64,000 nt of DNA from assembly GCA_027625915.1 (NCBI GenBank), contig JANTQA010000032.1, forward strand, positions 1,302,001 through 1,366,000. Reading direction: 5' to 3'. The notes below the pieces were generated by a model, which had not been told where the DNA came from, did no database searches, and saw only the letters and a program-made list of their open reading frames with translations. Position numbers and translations under genes: made by a program. How positions within the stretch are numbered: position 1 is the first letter of the stretch; each line of letters opens with the position of its first letter. Source of the stretch: Anaeramoeba flamelloides (taxonomy: Eukaryota > Metamonada > Anaeramoebidae). Below are positions 33,287 to 44,496 of this stretch, piece by piece.

Positions 33287-33579
33287 TATTGTAAAAAATT
33301 AATAAAAAATTTTGAGAATATTTTAAGGTTTTTTTTTTTTTTTTTTTCATTTTTTGGTTAATGATTAAGGGATCAATACTCTACGACTTCAAGCTAAATT
33401 TTTGAAATGTGTTATTGGTGATATTCTCTCCTTACAAATTTTGAATTTGCCAAGTGTTAAAAAATTCTTATAGACGCATTTACCATAAAGGAAGATTATT
33501 TTTTCATTAAGATAAATTTTTTTTTTTAGATTTTTTCTGAAAATGAAAACCTTTAAATTCATTTTATTTCTCACATTAT

Positions 33580-34500
33580 AAAAATATTTTTACCCTGTTT
33601 ATTGCCATTTTCATCATTATTATAAAATAACAAGTCTTTGTTGTCAACAATATTAAATTAATTTTTTTTTTTTCTTTTTTGAGATAATTCCATTGGTTAA
33701 CCAAAAAACTTGATTTATTCAACTGATTGAAAAATAATTGTATTGTTTTAAGAAGATTAGTTATAATCATTAAATTTCTACAGTCATTTAAAATTTTTAC
33801 CAAGAAATTTTGTTTTTGTTCCAAGACAAAATTCGATTTTTCAAAATAAAATTTTCTTGAAGATATTTGGGAATTAGTAATTTTATCCTCAAAATTCAAT
33901 GTCAATTTTTTTTTCTTGCAAGAATCAATTAAATTGTCATAAATATTCTTATGAATCAGACCAAACAGTTTGTTTAAAAAAAATTTTCAAAATTAAAAAT
34001 TTATTGAAATTTTTTACCAATCAAAAAAACAACATTTTTTAAATCCTTAAAGAATAAACAATTTTTGTTGAATAGATCTCAATTTAATTGAGAAACTTTT
34101 GTTAAACTTCTATCAAATATTCATTTATTTAATCAACTATACTTCAATTGGTTTTATTGGCTAATATTTGAATTGAAATATTAATAATTTAAAATAATAG
34201 AATAATATAATAATAAAAAAATTTTCTTTAGGAATCAATTCTTTCCACTAATAATAATAAATAAATATGTTTTCTAAATTTTCAAGAATTAACTTAATTC
34301 TTGATAAAAATAATTATTTACTTTTTTTTGGTTATTTTGGAAACATGCAAATTTTAGATTTCAAAAAAAAAAAGACCCAAATGAATAAATTGTTAAGATT
34401 GAGTAAAATCATCCTATTCATAAATTCTAACCAGAAATTACATAAAATAATTTTTTAAGATCTTGACAAGATTTCATTAAATCGTTAAAAAAATACTACC
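33580..34500 (-). repeat. Unidentified formerly coding repeat, copy 2 (minus strand)
   Basis: On the minus strand a frame stays open at 33576-33905, containing LNFEDKITNSQISSRKFYFE and FFNQLNKSSFLVNQWNYLKK. Just upstream, another piece reads LNKLFGLIHKNIYDNLIDSC. The DNA matches 12150-13150 in reverse orientation. The only start for the long frame is a TTG, so it is not an intact gene. I cannot assign it to a known element. Confidence 0.5.
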
Positions 34501-36414
34501 CACTTAATTATTCTTTTTCTTTTGTAATTTTTTTTTTGAAATTTGTATCAAAATAAATTTATACTTTGAAATTTCATATTCCGATTTATTAATGGGTTCA
34601 TTTGTTTAGGTTAATAAAAGGAGTTAATAATTCGTTTTCTCATAAAAATAAATATAAACATGCGTTTGGTAAAATAATAATTAATAGCTACAATGGTATA
34701 ATTTCAATTTATAAATCGTTTGTATTCATCCAAATTATGAAGGGTTAAAAAAAAAATCTTCAAAAATAGACTCTGGTATAATTTTTTTATTTTCATTCAG
34801 TGATTTCAACAAATTTTTCTGGAAATGTGATCTTTCATGTTTTGGTCTTCCAAAAGAAAAGATTTGTTTCAAATATACACCTTTTCTGGTTTATTTTTTT
34901 TTTTTACTCTTTGAATAATTTTACTCATTTATCTCAACACATTTCTCGATCCAAAACCTACTTTAATAAAACCAAAAATGGAATGGAAAAATTAGTTCAA
35001 AAAAATGTTAAAAAAATGAAGGACAAACTCTGAATTACTTTGGTATGATATTTTTACACAAATAGAGCTACTAATGATTTTGTTTTTTTCAAAGTTTCAA
35101 TATTTTTGATGGCACATAAAAAATATTTTTCAGTAATGTTTATATAATTAAAATTTTTCAAAATTGATAAATTATGCATACTCCCTTGTGGTAAAATACT
35201 ATTAGTGCTCTATGATTTACTTCACAGTAAAATTTCAATTGCTCAATAGGAAATAGATCGTTTAAAGGTGTATAAACTCCAGAAAATCAATATTATTTAT
35301 CATTAATTTTAGTGTATTTGGTATGTAGAGAAATATCTGGTTATGGAAAATTCTCAATATAAAGTGGGGGGGGGTTAATAACTGGTTTATGACTAAGAAT
35401 TTGATCAATTAATTGTTATTTTAATAGTTTTGTCTTTAATAATTAATGTTTTTTTTTTTTTCGTTACATTTGTAAAACAATAAGGACTGCTATAATCATT
35501 TCAGAATCACATCTGACTAAAAAAAATTCAAAAATCTCTTCAAAAAGAATTACAAACTTCAATATACAAATTGTGATGATATATTTTGATAAAATTTTTT
35601 TTCGGACTTTTTTATATTGGGTTTTCTTTCTAAGATTATTTCTTTGGAACTATAGATACTTATTTTTTAAGTAGTTTTTCAGAATAATTTCAACAATTTA
35701 TTTTCAGAACTGTTAAAATGGTGTTAGTGGATGTTTTTAATTGTACTCTCTAATTAAATTGGTAATAATAAATAACCATTGGAATTTTTGAACTTTAAAT
35801 GTTAAACATATTTTTCCTTTTTGAAATTCAAAAAAAAAAAAAAATTGATTATTTGATATTAATATATTGATTTTTATGTAATCAATAAACTGATAAAAAA
35901 GCAATGAAAAGTTATCTCATCACAATAGTTTTTACTAAATCTTAAATCAATTTTTTCTTGTTAATAAATAACTTTTAATCTTTCCTTTTTTCTTAGAAGA
36001 TTTATTATTTGGTCCCTGTTTTTTGTCTCAAAGTGGATAGAGTGTATAGATAATTAGGTATTAATTTGTTTGGTGGGTATAATTTAAGTGAAAGAGGATA
36101 TTGGAAATTTTTAATTCGTATAAATAGTTAGCCCCACCATAAAATCCCACTTAATGTTTATTGTTTTTCAATCGATTTCTAGTGGATAGTGAAGTAACAC
36201 AAATTTTTATTCTCTGAGATATCAGAAGAAAAAAAACATTTTTTCATGAATTTGGTATATCCTCTCATTATAAAATGAGATAAGCAGAGAAAGAAAAAAT
36301 GTGTTTATTATTATTGTGGTTTTATGAGAGAAGAGTTAATTATAATCGAGATACTATTTTTTATAAATTTTTAATAGCTTTTTAAATTTAAAATCATCTA
36401 TTTCATGATTATTC

Positions 36415-36860
36415 ATAAGTGTGACACGGTTAAATTATTTTAAGAGTGAAAACACATAAAGAAAAAGAAAAAAAATGACAAGAAAATAAATAAAAAACAA
36501 TAAATAATATGTTTAAAGGGGGGGCTTATTTGAAGAAATTTGAATCAAATAGATATATAACACCGATATCTACTAATTAAGAACATTTAAAACCACAATC
36601 ATACTACTTATGATTAATTTAATTTAATTTGATAGATGATTGCAAATGTTGATTTATGACATTCTTTCTTTAATTATTGTCATTTCTTTATTATTGAGAA
36701 TCCAATTTGTTTTTAAACTTTTTGAATTTTTTGTCCATACTTTTTTCTTTTTTCTTTTTATTTTATTAATACTAAACATACTTTCGTATCAAGTATTATC
36801 AGGTAATATTTGTTTTTTTTTTTTTTTGTAATTCTTCTTCATAATATTAAGAAATTTTGG
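36415..36860. repeat. Polypurine/polypyrimidine foldback repeat, copy 3 (diverged)
   Basis: It keeps the AAAAG-rich left arm, the core ATTAAGAACATTTAAAACCA with GATTAATTTAATTTAATTTG, and the right side with CATACTTTCGTATCA and AGTATTATCAGGTAA, in the same order as the copies at 13870 and 24645. Confidence 0.55.
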
Positions 36861-37839
36861 GCTTTGAGAAAAACGAAACCCTGTTCCAAAAATTTAGAAA
36901 CACACAAAATCAAAAATACGCAAAAAAAAACCCAATTTATTGTATTTTTCCAAACCTAATATAAATTCACTTTTAAGTCTTATAGTATTAATATTTTAAT
37001 AAGTAATCATTTTAACCCAAATAAAAGAAAAAAATATAAACTCAAAAATAAAGCCCTATATGTCCAAAATATTGAAACGAGCCAAACAAAAAATTTATTG
37101 GTAAATTTGTTGAAATTTCACCAACAATTGTTGATCGATCAAATGTTAAGATATCATGTACCAATTGTATGTGAATTTCCAATTTAACAAACGCAACACT
37201 AAACTTCTATCAACCATTGAAAAAAATTTTCGGGATCTAAGGAAACAGATTCGGTAACTGTAAAAAAGGAACTGAAAACAAAAAAGACAAAAAATGAAAT
37301 TGTTTGTAAAATCAAAATTCTTTCCAATTAGAATTTAAAGTGTAGTAATGATTTTCTTTCAACTGTTTAAACTATTTTAAAAATTTTGGAATCTAGTTTT
37401 TATAAAAATAAATAATTTCACACTCTATTATAAACTAAATATTTTCAGTTTTGAACAATACTGGTGAGTTAATTGAATTTTTCTGTTGGATCTACAAATT
37501 GTAATTATTTTTACAACCGAATTGTTTTTATCTTGATTCTTTTTTTGTTTTTTTTTTGCTTAAATTGAAATTAAAAACACCACTTTAGGGATATTATTTA
37601 CTCAAATGTGTTTTGGGACTGAATTCCCAAGCCATATAGGTAATGTGAAATTTTTAAAGTTCTAATTTTCAGTTGAAAGTGTTTGAAAAAGAAGATATTA
37701 GTTTTTTCAAGACTACCATAGTTATTTGCCCCTTTCTTGTCGCTACACTTCATTATTGGCATGTTTCGAGTTAATGTTTCTAAAAATTTCTTCTTGAAAA
37801 ATTCATTGAAAAATGATATATAAATGCTTTTTTGATCAA

Positions 37840-37985
37840 TTAAGGGACTAGTCTATATTAATTTTTTTTTTTTGAACAATAACTAAATAAGGAATCCTTA
37901 TCTTGAAATATGTTTAGAATTGAAAATAGACTGGTTTTTTCAATGTTAGAACTTTTAGTTCTTGTTTTTTTAAAATTTTATAATT
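37840..37985 (+). mobile_element. TTAAGGGACTAG element, truncated copy
   Basis: It starts TTAAGGGACTAGTCTATATTA and follows the reverse complement of 40028-40205 through GAACAAT, GGAATCCTTATCTTGAAATA and TTGAAAATAGAC. The far terminus is missing. A further 20-bp end fragment lies at 27243-27262. Confidence 0.6.
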
Positions 37986-38822
37986 CTTTAAAAAAAAGTG
38001 ACTTTTTACAAATAATTTTTTTTGAAAAAATATCTTTAAAGGCTGAGAATTTTTTGATTAATTTTGGATTTAATTATTTTCTCAAAAATAATATTTATTC
38101 TCATTTTTAAAAACGAAAAAATAATTGATACCAAGTGAATATTTTCTCTTTCACTTCTGTTCATCCAACTTGACTCTATAAAGAACTCAATTTGTTTTAT
38201 CAATAATTACTTTTTAAAAAAATAGTTCTTATTCTTTTCTTTGATTTTTTTTGACTCTGGCAAAAACTTTAGGAATGATAATTTGGGAACACTTAAAAAA
38301 ACTTCAAATTCAACAAAAACAAAAGAGTGTAAACTGAAAAAGTAGATTCATGAAAAAAAAAGAATGGTACAAGAAAAGAATAAAAATCTTTTATGACGAG
38401 TAAAGCATCTATTGTATATTTTTTACGAATTAAACTGTTTTTTCATGCAAATCCAAAAAAACCTTTTCAGGTTTATTATTCCAACTATTTTTTGTAGGTC
38501 TTACACAAACATAACAAGGTTTTGCTTTCTTGCTCATATTGTTTTTTATTTTTTGTATTTTTGCGAAAAGTTGAAAAAAAGCAACTTTCAAAAAAGTGAA
38601 AAAAAGGAAAAATTTTTTATTTCTATAAAAACAATAACAAAATTTAATGAATGTCATTTATCAAGATTCAATTAATGTACTCAGAAGTTTTTCACTTTGA
38701 TTTCAAATCTAAGTAATTGGCAAAAAAAATTTTAAATCCCTATTAAATTTACCTTAAAAATTTAATATAGACATTTCCCTTAAAGAATATTTCAATTCAA
38801 TTCCTCAACAATTTAATTATGA

Positions 38823-39092
38823 ATGAATCAAAGAAAAGGTCCTTTTTATTATTTACTAGATCTGGATCAATCCCTTAAAAAAGTAAGTCTTAATTTTAAT
38901 TTTATTTGGGCTATTTATTCCTTTCACCTGCAAGACTATTTGTAATAATCTCTCAACTACGAAATTCAACTGTGATGTAAATATCTCTTTTAAACAAATT
39001 ATTCAACAACCTCCTCTAATTATAAAAATATTTATCTTTAAAATCATAAATCATTTTTTTATTTTTTAACTGTTTATAAAAAGATATTTTAG
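38823..39092 (+). other. Possible 5' exon and intron of the cytochrome b5 gene
   Basis: A consensus donor GTAAGT at 38883 and an acceptor ATTTTAG ending at 39092 would define a 210-bp intron directly before the cytochrome b5 start. The preceding exon has a 20-codon upstream frame (MNQRKGPFYYLLDLDQSLKK) that is out of phase with the main frame, so the exon is probably untranslated or carries an upstream ORF. Confidence 0.35.
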
Positions 39093-39097
39093 AAAGG

Positions 39098-39634
39098 ATG
39101 TCTCACTATTCAAGACACATAAGGCAATGGAGGCCAACTGAAGGTAAGAGTCCAATGGGGTGGATGAATGTAAAAATTGACAAGCCAAAAAAAATGGGAT
39201 TCTATACCATCGAAGAGATAAAAGAACATAAAGACGATAATTGGATGCTTCTTGGGGATAAAGTTTATGATCTTACAAAATATCTCGAATACCACCCTGG
39301 TGGAACTAAAATTCTTCAGAAATTCTGTGGTAGAGATGGGACAAAGGCCTTTGGTAAATCTTTTTCATTTTCCTTCTTTTTGTTCTATTTCTTGTCATTA
39401 AAAAAAAGAAAAAAAATTAATTAATCTTTTCTTCGCTATCTTGATTTTTACAAAACCTTTTTTTCGAAATTTAATTGAAACAAACTTCCACTTAAAACAC
39501 ATTTGTTTTTAATAGCGCGCCAACACCGTTGGGTAAACTATACACACCTTCTCGAAAAATGTTTGATTGGTTTCTTTAATAACCCTCAAGATTCTGATTC
39601 TGATTCTGAAACAGAAAAGAAGATCAAAAAATAA
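39098..39634 (+). CDS. Cytochrome b5 heme-domain protein (CYB5R4-like domain), two exons
   Basis: Exons 39098-39353 and 39516-39634 give 124 residues. The heme-binding motif YHPGG has its axial histidine at 66, and the second axial histidine is His89 in RQHRWVNYTHLLEKCLIGFF. The 23-residue spacing and the W-V-N-Y..L..CL-G block resemble the b5 domain of cytochrome b5 reductase 4 more than microsomal b5. The N-terminal GWMNVKIDKPKK segment also fits that group. There is no membrane anchor and no reductase domain, so it is probably a soluble one-electron carrier. The tail DSDSDSETEKKIKK is encoded by a GATTCT repeat. The electron donor and acceptor cannot be told from sequence. Confidence 0.88.
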
Positions 39635-40027
39635 ACACAAAACAACCACTCACAATTCACAACACAAAAATAAAGAATAAAATCAAAACATTAATAACAA
39701 TCTTGATTTTAAAATGAATTTTTTTTTTCTTTTTTTTTTCTGGTCGATCATTCGAATTAATTCAACAATTCGTACTTTTTATGTATATTGAATCAATTTT
39801 ATTTGTAACTCGATTATTACACAAGAGTGTTTTATGTTACTTTTATTCAACAAATTTTGGTTTTTTTGATTTTATGTTTTCCAAATAATATGTGAAGAAA
39901 TGTATAACCTGTATTTCAAAATTAAAAACCGTGTTTCTTTTTTAGAGAAGACCTAAACAGTACTCGATCAAAGGAACCTACTATAAACCATAAATAGATT
40001 GGTATTTGTTTTTTAAAGTTATATTTA

Positions 40028-40205
40028 TTAAGGGACTAATCTCTATTAAATTTTTTTACCTAAATTTAATAGAGATTGAAAAAATTTTTTGCCAGTTACT
40101 AAGATTTGAAAAACCCTGTTTATTTTCAATATTAAATATATTTCAAGATAAGGAACCCATATTTAGAAATTGTTCATATAAAAATAATAGAGACTAGTCC
40201 CTTAA
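40028..40205 (-). mobile_element. TTAAGGGACTAG element, complete 178-bp copy
   Basis: It is flanked on both sides by TTAA, with inverted termini GGGACTAATCTCTATTA and (right end, reversed) GGGACTAGTCTCTATTA. A second internal copy of the terminal motif (TTTAATAGAGATTG) lies near 40065. TTAA at each end recalls the target site of piggyBac-type transposons, but the termini are not the usual CCC, so the superfamily is open. Non-coding. Confidence 0.7.
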
Positions 40206-41235
40206 AAAAGAAATTCTTAAAATGAAGGATCCAATTGGAAAATTGTTCTCAAAAATGAATATAATTTTTTGAGAACTTTTTTTATTATTAAAAAAGACAA
40301 TAAAAAAAAATTGAATTTAGAAAAAAAAATCGGATAAAATTACAAAAAAATTTGAGAGGATTTCATTCCTAATTTAAAATTTAATTGAAAAATCAAGGGT
40401 TTTACCTTCGAAATTGATTTCAAATTAGATATACTATTAGATAGTGAATTAGATCTTCCATTGTAAACAAGAAAAAAAAGCACATATTTTATTTTGAAAC
40501 AATGTTTATATTCTATGGGTACAGGCTTTGTTGATGACTAAATTCGAAGAAAGTCGAGTTCACGTATTTAGCTTTTATAATTGGGGAAAAAAAGTGAAAC
40601 AGGGGAAAAAAGTTAAATTATGATTTTTAATTCGAAATAATCCCGAAACCCAAAATGAAAGGTAAAACTAATTAAAAAGAAATTAATTAACTTCAAAGAA
40701 TAATTCATTATGTTAAAAGAGACCAAACTCGCAAAAAAAAAAATAGATTACATTTTTTATTTGAATTATGAAAGTTGTTTGGAGATCTTAAAATTAGTCA
40801 ATTTTTTCAAAAAATTTTTATATAATTGATCGAACAAAGAAATTTTGAGATAAAAAAAATACTATTATAATAAATTTTATTATTTTTAATCCTTCGTTAT
40901 TGCTTTAATTGATCAATTTTTCCTTTTGGTAGATGAACTTTATTTTGATTTTCCGTGGTGTTTAAGATAAAAAACCTAGTATTGATTTTTGAGAGTGATT
41001 TTAATCAATAAAAAATCAAAATCTATCACCAAAAAAATAAAAATAAACATTCCAATGTTACAATAATTAAACTTTACAGAATAAATAAATGTTTTAGAGC
41101 TCGGTTTTAGAAACAAATCCTTATTTAAAAAACAATAATCATAATAACTTGACCAGATTTCGAATCTGATAATCATGGTTATTTTTCTAAATTTTTAAAA
41201 ATAATTTTTGTTTTCAAAAAGAGAAATTGTTTTCT

Positions 41236-41266
<31 letters not shown>

Positions 41267-41270
41267 GGGG
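41236..41270. repeat. A23-G12 homopolymer junction
   Basis: About 23 A followed directly by 12 G. Long G runs are otherwise almost absent here. It may be real or an assembly or sequencing effect. Confidence 0.8.
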
Positions 41271-43013
41271 TACTTTAATACTGAATTAAAAAACAATTCG
41301 GATTTAATGTAAACCCCGATTAAAAATCAAATAGTATCAATAAATATGTTTATAAATTGATTTTAAATGTTATAATATAAAAAATTACAATTTTAATATT
41401 CATTTATTTACACAATAAATATTAGTTTTTCGTCTAAAAATAGAATAAAAAAAAACTAAATAAAAAATATGAATAATTGGAACATTTATTATGAAATTTA
41501 GTTTACTAGAAATTTCCAAAAATTAATATTGAAAAAAAAAATAGAAATTTTTTGAAATAGGTCTAAAAAGGAACCTAATTTCCTATTTGAATTGAAGTGT
41601 ATGATAATTTTGAAAATAACTAATTAAGTTTTGATATCCAGTTCATCTGTGGGTATTTTGGAGATTTTGTGTATTTTTTCATTTTTATCTTTTTTTTGAC
41701 TAAGCTATTTTAATGAAAAGAATGTTACAAAATCATCATCCTGGCACTTTTAGAGGGTTTGAAAATTGCCACAAATAACATTAAATCGAATTAAATTTAT
41801 TTTATACAAAAAGAAAATAATTTATTTCAAATTGGAGAATGATGAGTGGGGTAACGTTTCCACTTTGAGAGTGTTTAGCTATTGTGTTATTTTACTTTCA
41901 TTTCTCTAAAAGAATTTTTATTTTTAAAAAAATCAGCCAAGCAGTTCCAGTTTCAACGTGTGTTACAACTATTAATTTAAAAAAAAATTTAGAAGGATTT
42001 TTGAAGGAAAAGTATATTTAATTAACAACTTTAAAGGGGGTTTCAAGTTCATCCCAATTTGGAAACATTCCAGATTTGTAAAAGTAAATAAAAATATTTT
42101 AGAACAACATGTGGTATTTTTTTGTATTGAAAGACTTGGCCTTGAAATTATGAAACAGTAAAATAAAAAATTGCTAGGATTTAAGAAAGATTAAAATTTT
42201 GAAAATTGTTAGGATTGTGAAATCTCTTGTTTGAATCAAAGAAATTGTCAGTGGACAAATTAAATTGAGATTATGAAGTCTTTTAAGGGTGTTTTTACCT
42301 ATAATTTCAATATTTTTACATGAAAACATATTCCTTATGTATTTGGAAAAATTAAAAAAAGAATTTATTAAATTTAAAAAAAAAAATGGATTTTGAAATA
42401 ATAGCGATCAAAACAATACTTGTCCAACGCATATAAACTCTCTCTTTACAAAATTAAGACAATATCTTTTTTAATTCTTGGTCCAATAAAAAATCCAATC
42501 TGTTATCTAATGGTATATCTCATTTGAAATGAATTTTGAAGGTAAACCCATGATTTTACAGTAAAATTTTAAATTTAGAATGAAATCTTTTCAAATTTTT
42601 TATAATTTTCTCAGATTTCTTTTTCTAAATTCTTGTTTTTATTTATTTTTGTTTTTTTGAATAATGAAAAAATCTTTTTTAATTTCCTATATTTTTTTCA
42701 AAAATTGTATCTATGATCCTTCATTTAAAGAATTTCTTTTTTAATATTAGAACTTTAAGAAATAAATGCATATTTAGTGATGGTTTGTTGTCAATTTCTT
42801 TGATCTGTGAATGTATGTTCAATTCTACTTTTAAGGTAAAAGCTTTCAACCAAATTTAAGTCACCAAAAAATATCAAATTGTGGTACATTTTTTGGATTA
42901 TTTTTTAACTCAAATATTTTTACTAGAATCGGAATTTTATGTCTGAATTTGAACTTTTTTTTGGGCTTTGATTGTGCTTTAAATTTTTATCTCTTAAAAG
43001 TGGAACTTACTAA

Positions 43014-43241
43014 ATGCTAAATTTCCAAAATAGGGGCAGATTTTTCATTAGAAAAGAAATTGTTGATTTTTTTTTTTTTTTTTTGAATAATAATATATTT
43101 TGATAAAGTGTTTAGAGAGAATAACCAATATAGATTAATAAATTAAAATATAGTGTAATCATTATATTTTTTGAAAGACAAATGAAAAAAGAAAAAAATA
43201 ATAATCGAAAAGTTTGCACCTAATTTTGAAATTTGGATTAT
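43014..43241. mobile_element. TIR element (MITE-like), TAAGC-AAATTTC family, copy 2
   Basis: It matches 21641-21873: AAATTTCCAAAATAGGGGCAG at the left, the T-tract with GAATAATAAT, AATAACCAATATAGATT inside, and CTAATTTTGAAATTTGGATTA at the right as the inverted terminus. Confidence 0.6.
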
Positions 43242-43446
43242 AGGTCTTGAGTAAAATACAAACACAGTTTTTATTTGTAAATAAAGGTTATACTTTTCTT
43301 CACAAATTAGTTGGGAACCAGTAGAGAACCATTACAAACATTTTTTTTGTTGATTTGAATTTTTTTACCAAAGAGATACTTGGATTTGTTTTTTGTTAAT
43401 TGTGATTTTTTAAATTGATAACAAGAGAAAATTTTATTACTTTTAA

Positions 43447-43652
43447 TTGCAAAATAAAAAGATCAATATTTTTATTCGGCTTTCCAAAAAAATCACCTCT
43501 CAATAATTAAAATAAATTCAGTAAAATTACACAATTCTCAAAGGTAAATTGATGATTTAATCTTCTTTTAAGAATTAAAAATTTGAACTTTTAAATGATT
43601 TAAAAATCTTTTTTTGTAAAGTTGAATGAAAATTTCGTTCCATTTATTTTTG
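43447..43652. mobile_element. TIR element, GAAAGTTGAATGAAAATT family
   Basis: The left end ATTTTTATTCGGCTTTCCAA and the right end GTAAAGTTGAATGAAAATTT are imperfect complements; the flanking AAAAAAATC/AAATCTTTTTTT extend the arms to about 40 bp. Related copies: 51106-51314, 25630-25815 and a single terminus at 31771-31850. Confidence 0.55.
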
Positions 43653-43780
43653 AACGGATTAAAAAATGTATTTTTTGAAAAAGAGAATCCTTTTTAACTT
43701 TTTTTATTCATTGATTTTTTTTAAACATTATTTAGTGAATTATTTTTTTTTTTATTTGAATTTTGTCAACCCACAAGAAA

Positions 43781-43990
43781 TGTAATTTCCAAATATCATT
43801 TTTATTTGCACCCCAGACCTTGGATCTTTACAAAACCATTGCAAATAACGAGAACTTTAAGATTTTTGAACTAGCCATTCTTTTAAACTCCTACCTTAAA
43901 AAAAATCAAATCCTTTTCAAAAGAAATCATGCTTTCAACTACAAGCTAACCAAAACTTTATTTTTTGAAAAACTAACCTTGAAGAAATAA
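43781..43990 (+). other. Coding-like stretch without a start codon
   Basis: The frame ending with TAA at 43988-43990 reads FAPQTLDLYKTIANNENFKI, then FELAILLNSYLKKNQILF, with base use less AT-rich than its surroundings. There is no in-frame ATG and no recognisable family. It may be a gene remnant or an exon whose partners I cannot find. Confidence 0.25.
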
Positions 43991-44496
43991 GTGAGAAGTA
44001 AATTGATGGAATCTTTTTCAAATTGCAAAAGAATAAAAAAAGGAGAAAAAAAAGTAACTGATAATAAAAAATCTTTAGTATCAATTTCTTTTGATTTCAG
44101 AAGTCTCCCATTCACATTATTTGTCTTGAGTGATTTGAATAAAACAATTATTCAGAACTTTAAAATTTAGAGTAAGTTTTTTGTTGTTTTCCAAAATATT
44201 CAGTTCAAATCCAAATGAAAAAAAATAGTTGTTCAAGTATTTTATTAAAACTATAATTCAAAAGAGGTCAAAAATCAAAAACGACTCAAAATTGACATTT
44301 TTTTTAATTTTCTTTTTCTATCAACAGGTTTGAATTTTTTTTTCTTTTTTTTTTTAATTTTTTTTTCTTACTTTCTTTACTTTCTTTGATTAAAATTTTC
44401 TCATTTCCTTAATTTTTTTTTTTTTTTTTTTTGGTTCAACCACTTTCCAAATTCAAAATAACAACCCATTTTAGAAAATATAATACTTGTCAACAA

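Larger units (their letters stand above)
33287..38818. other. Gene-free region between RhoGEF and cytochrome b5 genes
   Basis: It contains the second copy of the unidentified coding-derived repeat (33580-34500, minus), a G-tract at 35365-35374, a third polypurine/polypyrimidine repeat (36415-36860) and a truncated TTAAGGG element (37840-37985). No intact gene is seen on either strand. Confidence 0.5.
39635..44496. other. Gene-free region between cytochrome b5 and BTB genes
   Basis: It holds the complete TTAAGGG element (40028-40205), an A23G12 homopolymer junction (41236-41270), two TIR elements (43014-43241 and 43447-43652) and a coding-like stretch without a start (43781-43990). Nothing else is recognised. 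Confidence 0.5.

Noticed and set aside
44431-44496. N-terminal extension of the BTB gene from a TTG at 44431
   Set aside because: It begins in a poly-T tract with no ATG; the BTB domain fits a start at 44497.
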